Shown here: positions 43,801 to 49,083 of the stretch, piece by piece
Numbering within the stretch: position 1 is the stretch's first letter
How the letters are laid out: each line of letters opens with the position of its first letter
Assembly (NCBI RefSeq): GCF_902459505.1
Contig: NC_047095.1
Location: 115,507,380-115,571,379 of the forward strand
DNA: 64,000 nucleotides
Reading direction: 5' to 3'
Source of the DNA: Geotrypetes seraphini
Taxonomy: Eukaryota; Chordata; Amphibia; Gymnophiona; Dermophiidae
Translations under genes and position numbers: made by a program
Notes under the pieces: model-generated
Told to the model about the DNA's origin: nothing
The model's database searches: none
Seen by the model: the letters and a program-made list of their open reading frames with translations, nothing else

Positions 43801-46009
43801 GATTACAGAATGCTAACATTCACATGCTTGCCAGGTGCTCGTACAGCAGACTTCTAATTAATAGTAGTAGTGGTAGTAGTAGTGTGGGGGAAAAAAAAGT
43901 GGGAATGACATCTTCCAGGGTGGAATGGGACAATTCACTGCAGCCATTTCATCGTGACTGCAACGAAACAGCCGCGATGAATCATCCCATTGCAGGGAGG
44001 CTGGACTTTTGAGATGCGCAGCTGAAAGCTCCAGCTGGGCCAGCCACCGCCGCCCGCTTGTTGTGAAGAGCAGCTTCTCCTGCCCTCCTCCCTCTCTCCC
44101 CCCCAAGGGCCCTGGGACTCAGCTGAAGAACAGCTCCAGCCCTGGAACCGGGCTCCCCACTAGCCAATCTTGCATGCATGCTTCCAGGCCTCACCATGCA
44201 GCCTGCTGCTCACCGCTGCATGCTTTTCCCCTTAGCCCTGCTGCTCCACGGCATCGCCCTCCCACACTAAATCAGATTCATCGCAGTCAGTTCATCGCAC
44301 TGAAATGGCTGCAATTGTGATAAATTGTTCTAGACCTCCATCCGGGGGGGGGGGAGGGAGGGGGGGGCAGCTGTTATATATGCCAGATGGTTGGTTAAGC
44401 AAAGGCTGGATGATCCAAGACTCTATGGTACTTGCATTTAAACGCTAAACTGCTACATTCAGGTGTGCACATTTACATCTGCTATTGATATGGCTTTAAG
44501 TGAGTGCAGTTAAATGCTTACACTGGTATTCTATAACAGAATCTGGCTACCCACATACTGCTACAGAATTTATGTGCAACATGCTGTATTTAAACACCCT
44601 TTTTAGAATCCAGAAATTTCCAAAAGGTACAAGTGGGTTCTGCAAGAAATGCAAAAGCTGGGAAAACCAAAACCTGTTCCCCATGAGACATCTAGAAATT
44701 ATTTTTATGAGGTACATATGGCGCCTTTCCCAGATGCCACTTCATCTGCCTTTTCTCGTGCTCTTATTCCCTTTTCCTTTCCTTCCCACCCCAGTACACA
44801 TTCTGTGTCATTTTTAGTTTTCTTTCTTGTCAGATCATAAAAAGTATGAATCATGCCACAAATCACATAAAAGTATAGCTACACTGAATATTCAGGGCTG
44901 AACCCTATCTGGGTATAGCTAATATTCAATGCCAAATCTGCGTAGCTAACCAAGAATTTTAGGATCACTATTTTACATGTTCCCAACATGCCTGGTTAAA
45001 TACGCAAACTAAACTATAAACTCCTATACGTTTGCCAAAAGGTGCTTAAAAAGATACAAAAAAGAAGGCAAAAGATGTCAGTAAGGACTCTATGAGTGTG
45101 TCTATCAGCTAATCACTACTAACAGACCAAACCACACAAATACCAAATGTCAATTGAGGAGTAGGGACGCTACTCCTCAACTGACATTTGGTATTTGTGT
45201 GGTTTGGTCTGTTAGTAGTGATTAGCTGATAGACACACTCATAGAGTCCTTACTGACATCTTTTGCCTTCTTTTTTGTATCTGGTTGAATACGCAAGCAC
45301 AAATACCGAAAATCACCACTGCTTACATTAACTCTTGGCACAGCCCCAATTCTGCTACAACATTGACTAGAGAGTGTTGTGGCAATCAGAGTGAATACTC
45401 AGTGGCACTGTCCAAGTATCCATGAATAATATCTCCTGGGCTGACCAGTGCAATTTAACTAGACAGAAGCCTCTTCTCTCCGGTTAAATCGCTTTGACTA
45501 TCAACCCCCAACTTTTTTTTGCAGCCAAATACACTGCCACCACCTACCTTATATTCCTGTGTAACCTCATCAGCAGGCAGCACGGAGTGATACCGGTGAT
45601 CCCCTGACTCACGGCATATAGCGCAAACCTTGATCTGGTCCTCCTCACAGTACAGCTTCAGGGCCTCGCCATGCCTGGTGCACAGCTCTGACTTCCGTGC
45701 CGCTGCCTCCTGGCCCTGGGCCCCAATCCGCATGGAGATCTCCACCACGCTGGCCAGCTCCCGGTTGGGCCGCAGCTTCTTCCACTTGGACGTCTTGCGG
45801 CACTGGGGGCAGGAGAAGTTGGTGTAGACGCCTCGCCAGGCCTCAGAAATGCAGGGGCGGCAGAAACTGTGGCCGCACTCCACGGAGACGGGGTCCCGGA
45901 AATACTCCAGGCAGATGGAGCAGGTGGCCTCATCTTGGAGATCGGTCACCGGGTCTGAGGACGCCATGGGCTTCTTTGTAAAGGAGGGATCAAACTCTAT
46001 AGAAGACGC
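19363..46009 (-). CDS. TRIM-family (RING/B-box/coiled-coil/PRY-SPRY) E3 ubiquitin ligase gene, six coding exons
   Basis: This host gene encodes a predicted 460-residue tripartite-motif protein of the zinc-binding-protein-A33/TRIM39-like type. Such proteins transfer ubiquitin through the RING, dimerise through the coiled coil and bind targets through PRY-SPRY. Coding exons in order are 45967..45548, 43111..43016, 36843..36613, 34428..34406, 32240..32143 and 19877..19363, with lengths 420, 96, 231, 23, 98 and 515. The 96/231/23 series is the hallmark of this family. All junctions are GT-AG and all phases agree; the total is 1383 bp including the stop. I see no frame break. The 98-bp exon is the least certain part. 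Introns are unusually repeat-laden. Orthology cannot be settled because the subfamily is large in amphibians and reptiles. Confidence 0.85.
20272..20485 (-). repeat. Ngaro split repeat B2
   Basis: About 210 bp, directly repeated at 20879..21085 with roughly 85 percent identity by eye (for example CATGCTATCTTTCCAGC and GAGAGTCCAGTCTC or close variants in both). Confidence 0.8.
20736..20850 (-). repeat. Ngaro split repeat A2
   Basis: GGAGAAAAAGTCCGGGTCTC and the following 90 bp correspond to A1 at 23579..23700 (GCTCCCCTGCAAAATGCAT versus TCTCCCCTGCAAACTGCAT). Confidence 0.75.
20879..21085 (-). repeat. Ngaro split repeat B1
   Basis: Direct repeat of 20272..20485, bordering the coding part on its 3' side. 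Confidence 0.8.
23579..23760 (-). repeat. Ngaro split repeat A1 (5' end side)
   Basis: Direct counterpart of 20736..20850. It lies upstream of the RT region on the minus strand, as the A1 repeat should. Confidence 0.7.
23791..24195. other. Intron sequence, nothing recognised
   Basis: Between the Ngaro-type element and the CR1 3' end I see no exon or element boundary. Confidence 0.5.
24453..27495 (-). pseudogene. CR1 ORF2: endonuclease and reverse transcriptase, two frameshifts
   Basis: The first 815 codons are open. An APE-type endonuclease runs from about residue 80 ([52 protein letters not shown]). RT follows ([50 protein letters not shown], catalytic FADD). The frame then shifts at a C-run near 25089..25098 and again near 24990..25005. 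The remaining frame carries the C-terminal domain through [20 protein letters not shown]. This machinery copies CR1 RNA into DNA at a nicked target. Confidence 0.92.
27726..28727 (-). CDS. CR1 ORF1 protein with zinc-knuckle-like motif and SGNH esterase
   Basis: The likely start is the ATG at 28727 ([10 protein letters not shown]), although the frame stays open to 28868. Near the N-terminus there are two CxxC pairs (YCTEC and CSRC), then a leucine-rich coiled coil ([11 protein letters not shown]), an acidic linker and an SGNH-type hydrolase: VVGDSIL (block I serine), CLPGANTRD (block II), HVGTNDV (block III) and DGLHLS (block V Asp/His). All four catalytic blocks are intact. CR1 ORF1 esterases are known to help retrotransposition. 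The reading frame has no break. Confidence 0.85.
   Translation of the reverse strand: MEDPGSQRYFPVYCTECNMYDYLPLGRREYICSRCQELESLRMEVDRLRVRVEGLEGLRNTEETSWSTEDTDGAGPIVDQVRDLERFIEEAYRRKVEEQDQQLHRRMSADETQDPQGDTGEGPSGGTTQEEETVTHRDPEGETPHYTEDTDLRQRRLLRKGKSAIVVGDSILREVDSHVAGGREDRLVTCLPGANTRDVTDRIERILDGAETEETAVIIHVGTNDVSRRNFSMATLTDQFRVLGRKLKRSTRRIAFSEILPVPRADAKRQADLQAVNAWLRRWCQEEGFHFVRNWTSFWGKSKLYRRDGLHLSTAGTRLLAANVRKEIERALN
28896..29663 (-). repeat. Four tandem ~191-201-bp monomers forming the CR1 5' end
   Basis: Units begin at 28896, 29087, 29288 and 29489, with spacings of 191, 201 and 201 bp. The two middle units have a 10-bp insertion absent from the first and last. Units are otherwise almost identical (differences near 29431 and 29522). 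Each holds a GC-rich GGGGCGGAGC box. On the minus strand they lie directly upstream of ORF1, so they look like a repeated promoter. Confidence 0.9.
29994..30138. repeat. Miniature element with AGGGCTCCTTTT end
   Basis: TTAGGGCTCCTTTTCCTAAG at the left and CTTAGTAAAAAGCAGCTCTT at the right form a rough inverted repeat. It is related to 57877..58033. Family unknown. Confidence 0.5.
30138..30487. repeat. Imperfect 350-bp palindromic element
   Basis: The outer arms read CTTAGTGGTTAACTGTTT and its complement AAACAGTTAACCACTAAG. The inner arms read ACAAGCCGTTTTTAGCGC and GCTAAAAACCGCTTGTG. Pieces of the inner part recur at 40885..40935 and 63370..63425. The inner unit is flanked by TAA, which would suit PIF/Harbinger, but this is uncertain. 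Confidence 0.55.
30592..30900. repeat. Microsatellite: AT/ATAG run then ACAGAG-type minisatellite
   Basis: (TA)n with interspersed G gives way at about 30750 to tandem units built from ACAAACAGAGACAGACAGAG. The long 'open frames' here (SVCLSVCL or YIYIYI) are artefacts. Confidence 0.95.
30905..31024 (+). mobile_element. L1-like LINE 3' end
   Basis: A short TTAATAAAAATCTAGTG ending followed by an A-run is typical of an L1-type 3' end. Weak evidence and no coding part. Confidence 0.35.
31025..31885. other. Intron sequence; old repeat text, no gene
   Basis: 31060..31345 is rich in variations of ACTGGTTAACTTAGT/GGCTAAGTTGCCAGT, probably an old inverted-repeat element. The rest is unassigned. 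Confidence 0.4.
31890..31960 (-). repeat. L2/SINE-type 3' tail
   Basis: TATACCACCTAATCAGAC then CTAGGCGGTGTACAATTT is the reverse complement of the shared L2 tail. Confidence 0.55.
32143..32240 (-). CDS. TRIM gene exon 5: 98-bp linker exon (predicted)
   Basis: The acceptor is a CT-rich tract ending TCACTCAG just above 32240, and the donor is GTAAAG at 32142. Starting with one base that completes the Arg codon left by exon 4, it reads [17 protein letters not shown] then [15 protein letters not shown] with no stop and leaves phase 1, exactly what exon 6 needs. Family members usually have a slightly longer exon here with different sequence, so this is a prediction from splice signals and phase. 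Confidence 0.55.
32765..33000 (-). repeat. L2-like LINE 3' UTR piece
   Basis: A (CATTA)n stretch followed by TCTATTCCGCTTGTACCTTG and GCGGTTCAAAGCGGATTACA is the reversed tail of an L2-type LINE. The remainder is non-coding. Confidence 0.5.
33050..33660 (+). mobile_element. L2-type LINE 3' end with ORF2 C-terminus
   Basis: The translation [20 protein letters not shown] is the conserved C-terminal box of L2-like ORF2. It is followed by a 3' UTR ending TGTACATCGCCTAGAATTTG and AAATAAACTTGAAAC. Plus strand, strongly 5'-truncated. Confidence 0.7.
33661..34405. other. TRIM intron 4 sequence, nothing recognised
   Basis: Open frames on both strands look like chance. No splice-flanked exon with the right phase was found here. 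Confidence 0.45.
34406..34428 (-). CDS. TRIM gene exon 4: 23-bp micro-exon
   Basis: Exactly 23 bp, reading D-V-N-K-I-L-S plus the first two bases of an Arg codon. The acceptor CATTCAG lies upstream and the donor GTATGG follows. A 23-bp exon after the coiled coil is a hallmark of this TRIM subfamily. It ends 58 bp from a Helitron. Confidence 0.88.
34486..35192 (-). mobile_element. Non-autonomous Helitron 1, 707 bp
   Basis: On the minus strand it begins TCACTAATAATAAAACCC and ends with a hairpin (CCCGTTAATGTAATGGG, one mismatch) and ...ACACTAG. The base before the element is A and the base after is T, the Helitron A|T target. No target duplication and no coding capacity. Same family as 37001..37760 and 38361..39069. 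Confidence 0.8.
35193..35650. other. TRIM intron 3, nothing recognised
   Basis: Mostly AT-rich; no element ends seen. Confidence 0.45.
35655..36035. repeat. GC-rich foldback element, about 380 bp
   Basis: The arms run about 35655..35838 and 35850..36035. For example CGCGCGCCGCCACGCCGCTC matches the complement of GAGCGGTGTGGCGGCGCGCG, and CCTCCACATTTTACTG matches CAGTAAAATGTGGGGGG. The short centre is TTTTTCCCTAAAAACAGGG. The terminus and target duplication are unclear. Confidence 0.75.
36613..36843 (-). CDS. TRIM gene exon 3: 231-bp coiled-coil exon
   Basis: Exactly 77 codons, phase 0 in and out. It reads [20 protein letters not shown] ... [20 protein letters not shown] ... PAKEFLK. Acceptor TTTAAAG at 36844; donor GTAATT at 36612. 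The regular leucines and charged residues fit the antiparallel coiled coil that dimerises TRIM proteins. The 231-bp length is the family norm. Confidence 0.93.
37001..37760 (-). mobile_element. Non-autonomous Helitron 2, 760 bp
   Basis: On the minus strand it starts TCTAATATAATAAAACGC and ends hairpin CCCGTTAATGTAACGGG, then 12 bases ending in CTAG. Flanks are A before and T after. The 3' part holds CTGT/CTTT pyrimidine microsatellites. The interior is CpG-rich. Non-coding. Confidence 0.85.
37761..38014 (+). mobile_element. L2-type LINE fragment, 5' piece
   Basis: It encodes [15 protein letters not shown], then [13 protein letters not shown] and [17 protein letters not shown], the post-RT part of L2-type ORF2. 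It resumes at 39195 after an L1-like insertion. Confidence 0.8.
38015..39187 (+). mobile_element. L1-like LINE 3' end carrying a Helitron
   Basis: It is flanked by AAATATT (38008..38014 and 39188..39194) and inserted into the L2 coding frame. It ends GAATAAAAAACTTAAC. Helitron 3 (38361..39069) lies inside it. The remaining 460 bp is AT-rich 3' UTR. Confidence 0.6.
38361..39069 (-). mobile_element. Non-autonomous Helitron 3, 709 bp
   Basis: On the minus strand it starts TCCTATATAATAAAAGG and ends hairpin CCCGTTAATGTAACGGG followed by CTTAAAGACTAG, with A before and T after. It shares both ends with Helitrons 1 and 2 but has a different GC-rich interior. Confidence 0.85.
39195..39440 (+). mobile_element. 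L2-type LINE fragment, 3' piece
   Basis: It continues the frame of 37761..38014: [16 protein letters not shown] and [18 protein letters not shown]. It is frame-broken at the end. Confidence 0.75.
39467..40014. mobile_element. Tigger/pogo-type miniature element, interrupted by a hAT
   Basis: Terminal repeats CACTTCTCCCTCCGTA and, on the other strand, CACTTCTCCCTCCATATTCG are flanked by TA (39465..39466 and 40015..40016), the mariner/Tigger target. The hAT at 39790..39983 interrupts it. A related copy is at 50639..50907. Confidence 0.8.
39790..39983. mobile_element. Palindromic hAT miniature element, 194 bp
   Basis: It begins CAGGGGTAGGCAATTCCGG and ends with the exact complement. The 8-bp duplication is CCCTATCA (39782..39789 and 39984..39991). 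The two halves are complementary over most of the length. Confidence 0.93.
40291..40676 (+). mobile_element. Snapback retroelement with hammerhead motif, 386 bp
   Basis: It is flanked by the 19-bp duplication TTTTTGTACAAGACAATCA (40272..40290 and 40677..40695). The left arm (40292..40374) is complementary to the right arm (about 40528..40612). Between them lies a hammerhead-like motif (40418..40465). After the right arm comes a 64-bp unpaired tail. AATAAAG lies in the right arm. The long duplication and the motif suggest a Penelope-like, reverse-transcribed element. No coding part. Confidence 0.8.
40418..40465 (+). ncRNA. Hammerhead-ribozyme-like motif 3 (canonical core)
   Basis: Stem I GGACCC/GGGTCC is perfect. 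Core CTGAAGA at 40424..40430, stem II GAC/GTC with loop TTTAT, GAAA at 40443..40446. Stem III is ACGCG/CGTGT with one G-U pair and a 3-nt loop, then T before the expected cut. This fits the CUGANGA-GAAA-UH plan of a type I hammerhead with a very short stem III, the form described in Penelope-like elements. Confidence 0.75.
40885..40935. repeat. Fragment of the 30138 palindromic family
   Basis: ACGCTAAAAAACGGCATTGC followed by GGTTTGGTAAGGGGGG matches the inner arm of 30138..30487 and 63370..63425. Confidence 0.45.
41419..41637 (+). mobile_element. L1-like LINE 3' end, 219 bp
   Basis: It is flanked by AAAATTGTTAAGCTT (41404..41418 and 41638..41652) and ends GAATAAAGATTAAAAAAATA. A 5'-truncated insertion in the centre of the snapback element. 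Confidence 0.75.
41754..41814 (-). ncRNA. Hammerhead-ribozyme-like motif 6 (divergent)
   Basis: On the minus strand: CCGAAGA core (U4 changed to C), stem II around GCT/AGC, GAAA, then a longer stem III (ACACTC/GAGCGT, one mismatch) closing on TC. Stem I has only three pairs (CCC/GGG). It lies in the centre between snapback arms, as motif 3 does. Activity doubtful. Confidence 0.45.
42027..42687 (-). mobile_element. CR1 LINE fragment inserted in the snapback arm
   Basis: On the minus strand it runs from [16 protein letters not shown] through [20 protein letters not shown] and [14 protein letters not shown] to [21 protein letters not shown], then the 3' UTR and TTATGTTCTTATAAT. About 20 bp of the target present in the left arm is missing here, so the insertion deleted target DNA rather than duplicating it. 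Confidence 0.88.
43016..43111 (-). CDS. TRIM gene exon 2: 96-bp exon
   Basis: Exactly 32 codons, phase 0 in and out: [20 protein letters not shown] then [12 protein letters not shown]. Acceptor CACGAAG at 43112; donor GTTAGT at 43015. The sequence and length match the first coiled-coil exon of the A33/TRIM39-like family. Confidence 0.93.
43338..43603. mobile_element. hAT miniature element (family B) inside a perfect-register palindrome
   Basis: The element 43367..43573 has ends CAGTGGTTCCCAACCCTG and GGGTTGGGAACCACTG. Instead of an 8-bp direct repeat its flanks are inverted: 29 bp to the left (43338..43366) is complementary, with one mismatch, to 43574..43603. The whole 266 bp is therefore one long hairpin. 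Confidence 0.8.
43905..44335. repeat. Element with ~60-bp terminal inverted repeats
   Basis: GACAATTCACTGCAGCCATT at the left corresponds to the complement of GGCTGCAATTGTGATAAATTG at the right, and GCGATGAATC recurs inverted further in. The interior is GC-rich and non-coding. Family unknown. Confidence 0.55.
44336..44990. other. TRIM intron 1 sequence, nothing recognised
   Basis: A poly-G-rich start, then AT-rich sequence with no exon or element signature. Confidence 0.45.
45008..45280 (-). mobile_element. Snapback element with near-perfect 112-bp arms
   Basis: The arms 45053..45164 and 45170..45281 are complementary with a single mismatch and a 5-nt loop (GGACG). A 45-bp unpaired segment precedes the left arm. 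The duplication is CTGGTTRAATACGCAA (44992..45007 and 45281..45296; R marks the one difference). Same arm-arm-tail plan as 40291..40676 on the opposite strand, but with no ribozyme-like centre. Confidence 0.8.
45548..45967 (-). CDS. TRIM gene exon 1: RING finger and B-box
   Basis: The start ATG at 45967 ([20 protein letters not shown]) sits where family members start; an upstream in-frame ATG-like start lies across an acceptor and is not needed. RING C3HC4: CSIC, CGHSFC, then CPQC. B-box 2: CTRH, CEED, CAIC, then SGDHRYH. It ends EYK, with donor GTAGGT at 45547. A CAG acceptor at 46012..46010 shows that a non-coding 5' exon lies further upstream, outside what I can place. The RING recruits the E2 enzyme for ubiquitin transfer. 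Confidence 0.95.
45968..46009 (-). other. TRIM gene 5' UTR part of exon 1
   Basis: 42 nt between a T-rich acceptor ending TTTTTGCAG and the start codon. The upstream UTR exon and promoter were not identified. Confidence 0.7.
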
Positions 46010-46109
46010 CTGCAAAAAAAATAAATAAATAATACACCAGAGGAGAATCTAGCAGAGAGTGGAGGGGGGATGAAAAGAGATCAAGAGAGACTCCTATAAA
46101 CTACTAAAC

Positions 46110-46570
46110 TAAACTAAACCTTAAGTTTATATACCGCATCATCTCCACGGATGTTGTGGAGCTCGGCACGGTTTACAAGAACTTAAAATATAGGAAGAGA
46201 AGGAAAAAAAAAAGGTTTACATGAACTTATATATAGAAGAGAAGAGTAAGGGGGGGGGGATAGAATTACATTTTAGTGAAAAGCCAGGTTTTCAGTTGCT
46301 TGCGGAATAATTGGAGGAAGCCCAGGTTCCGCAGCGGGGGAGTAAGGTCGTTCCAAAGACCTGTGATTCTGAAGAGAAGGGATTTTCCCAGTTTGCCTGC
46401 GCAGCGAATACCGTGTAGAGAGGGGAAAGATAGTTTATACCTTTGGGCAGGTCTGGTAGAGTCAGGACTCGAGGAGTTATAAGATAGTGGGATTAAGGGA
46501 GGAAGGATGCCTTAAAAGCCAGGCAGGAGCATTTGAAATGGATTCTGGGAATCACTGGGAGCCAGAAGAG
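46110..46570 (-). mobile_element. LINE (L2-like) 3' end
   Basis: On the minus strand the text near 46325..46285 translates to an FRKQLKTWLF-like end, the usual C-terminus of L2-type ORF2. It is followed by a 3' UTR with GTAAACCGTGCCGAGCTCC and a TATATAAAC end. Truncated and broken. Confidence 0.55.
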
Positions 46571-46674
46571 ACTCCTCCAAAACGTAGCCTTGCTGCCATG
46601 CACCTTCCCCCCCTTCTCCCCTTGCTTCTAACTTCCTTCTCTGCAGCAAGAAGGGAGGGGGGAAAGGCTAAGAG

Positions 46675-47065
46675 CCTGCCATCCACATGGCTACGGCAGC
46701 CCAGGGAGCTCAAACTTCCTCTGTTCGGCCTCCTAATACTCCTGTTCTACACTTTTCTGACTGAGGATGGAGGGAATTACCAGAACATCATCCACAGCTA
46801 CGGCAGCCCAGCGAGATCAATCTTCCTCCGCATCCAGTCTCAAAATCCCTCCTCCTCCTCTTCTTTCTCTTCCTAACGTTCTATTCTGCAGCGCCAGCCT
46901 AGGCAATGGGGTGTTTGGTTTTTTTGTTTTTTTTCATGAGACCACCATCCACACAGCTACGGCAGCCCACAATGGTCAAACTTCCGACACATGCGGTCTC
47001 CCAGTGCTCTATAAATAGCCCGCCGTCCATAACTACGGACGCGGAGAACGCTCAATCTTCCTTTG
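46675..47065. repeat. Degenerate repeats around CATCCAC..GCTACGGCAGCCCA
   Basis: The phrase occurs near 46679, 46788 and 46949, and in weaker form near 47028, each followed by a CAAWCTTCCTC-like stretch. Spacing is 80-160 bp. Family unknown. Confidence 0.5.
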
Positions 47066-47292
47066 CGCACAGTTCCAAAGTGACTCCTGCTGCCTTCCCT
47101 CAACTGCTAGGATTGAACCAGGACTAGGGGAAGGCCCCTGCAACTGCAAAAACTTAAAATGCCCCCCTCAGTACAAAAAAATAAAAAAAAAGCAGAGGAG
47201 GAGAGATGCTAAGACTGGGACCATCCAGAATTGTGTATTCTGATTATCATTCTAAATAGATTTAGTTTTAGGGTTACCAGACATGTCCTCTT

Positions 47293-47446
47293 CGGGTTTT
47301 CAAGATATCCCTAATGAATATGCATGAGAGAGATTTGCATATAATGGAAGTGACAAGTATGCAAATCTCTCTCATGCATATTCATTAGGGATATCTTGAA
47401 AACCTGACTGGCTGGGGGTCCCCCAGGACAGGTTTGGGAACCACTG
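47293..47446. mobile_element. hAT family B element, left end lost
   Basis: GGGTTTTCAAGATATCCCTA and its complement flank a TGCAAATCTCTCTCATGCAT core. The right end, GGGAACCACTG, is intact at 47446. The next hAT element has its target duplication overlapping this end. Confidence 0.75.
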
Positions 47447-47453
47447 GTATAAC

Positions 47454-47591
47454 TAGTGTGACCATATGGCTCCAGAAAAAAGGGGACGGATTGAGACATC
47501 CGGGTTTTACTTCCATTGAAAGCAACCAAGATGTCTCAATCTGTTCTCCTTACTTCCGTCCCCTTTTTTCTGGAGCCATATGGTCACACTA
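47454..47591. mobile_element. Palindromic hAT miniature element, 138 bp
   Basis: Ends TAGTGTGACCATATGGCTCC and its complement; 8-bp duplication GGTATAAC (47446..47453 and 47592..47599). A partial relative sits near 47735..47800. Confidence 0.92.
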
Positions 47592-47644
47592 GGTATAACC
47601 CTTAAAATGGACTACCAGGGCAACCACAATATGTTATCCATTGA

Positions 47645-47730
47645 CAAGTTCAATTTATTTAACATACTACAAATATAAAACCAAGGTAAATCTAAGCGGT
47701 TTACAATAAAATGTAAAATGAATTTTTTAA
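47645..47730 (-). repeat. L2/SINE-type 3' tail
   Basis: ACAAATATAAAACCAAGG then CTAAGCGGTTTACAATAAAA reversed matches the shared tail. Confidence 0.45.
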
Positions 47731-47809
47731 AAACATTGCTTTCAATGGAAGTAAAACCCGGATGTCTCAATCATTCCTCCTTTTTCTGGAACTAAGGACC
47801 TTATTTACA

Positions 47810-48179
47810 AAGCCATGGTAGTGATATTGCAATATTAAATGCACTGAGGCACATTCATTTCCTATGGGCTTCAATGCTTTTACCACAGCTTCGAGTTCCT
47901 CTAAGACCCTGAGGAACTCAAAGATTTTGATGAGTATGATACACTGCTAATGAGAGAAGAGGTTCAAGGAGTATGAAAGTGAGAAACTCTTCAAACGAGT
48001 GTGACACACTCCTTATGAGTGAGAGAAGGGGATGAGAGAGAGTGAGACTAGAAGCCAATCAAATTTTGGTTATGGATAGGGCACCAAAACTGGACTGAAA
48101 TGTAGCTTTGGTGTTGGCTGAAAATTTGCATTTTCAGTTGAAACCAAAACTCTTCCATACCCCGTCCCCACTACACTCT
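47810..48179. other. No gene or recognised element
   Basis: Intergenic sequence with GAGTGWGA-rich phrases; nothing assignable. Confidence 0.45.
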
Positions 48180-48500
48180 GCCCTCTAGCACCCAAAGGCC
48201 CTACCGGGCCTACTTTAGAGAGCCCTAGTGGTCTGATTGTCTTTTTGGGTGGTCTAGTAACCTCAGGATGTCCCAGCAGCCATTTTGTGATTGGAACCAG
48301 CACATGGAGGCTTGCTTCTCTGCCTGTGCTGGGTCCAGTCACAAATGGTTGCTTAGACTGCCATTGGGAATTCTTGGTAGCCATTGTGACAGTGTAACAG
48401 CATGGGGGAATAAATGGGGTTTGTTCTTGTGCGCGAAGAGGCCACTAGACCAGCAGGGCTTTAAAAGGTAGGCCCAGAGAGGACCTTTGGATGGTCGGAT
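48180..48500 (+). repeat. Dispersed repeat, relative of 11800..12180
   Basis: It contains GCAGCCATTTTGTGATTGG, GAAGAGGCCACTAGACCAGC and AAAAGGTAGGCCCAGAGAGG, all close to the 11800 copy. Confidence 0.5.
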
Positions 48501-48769
48501 AGGATGGGAGTAGTAGAGAGTGATTACGGAGGAACAGAGAGAGAAGGGGGGGGGGGGGCTGGAGCGAGGGAGCTTGGAAGGGTGTGGGGGCAATTTCATT
48601 TTTGGTTTCTGCCAAAACTGACTAGCCACGAAAATGTCCACGAAAAGATAACTAGTGCTGATGCACTGCCCTACCACTCAACACCTCATCCTTTTATTTT
48701 TATAATTCCAGAGGCTGAGCAGCCAAGAATAAGGCCTCATTTACTGAGAAACTCTTTACAATCAGGAAG

Positions 48770-49083
48770 AACCTTAGGTGGGGAGAATGAGAGGGCACTC
48801 TTTAAAGTTAAAAGGGGATAGATTCCGTACAAACATAAGGAAGTTCTTTTTCATCCAAAGAGTAGTGGAAAACTGGAACGCTCTTCCGGAGGCTGTCATA
48901 GGGGAAAACACCCTCCAGGGATTCAAGAAAAAGTTAGACAAATTCATGCTAGATCAGAACATACGCAGGTAAGGCTAGATTCAGGGCTCAGGTCCTTGCC
49001 CTAGGGGCCGCCATGGGAGCGGACTGTTGAGCACGATGGACCACTGGCCTGACCCAGCAGCGGCAATTCTTATGTTCTTATGC
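48770..49083 (+). mobile_element. CR1 LINE 3' end
   Basis: It encodes LKGDRFRTNIRKFFFIQRVV and ENWNALPEAVIGENTLQGF, then a 3' UTR ending ATTCTTATGTTCTTATG. Same subfamily as 13665..16568; 5'-truncated. Confidence 0.9.
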
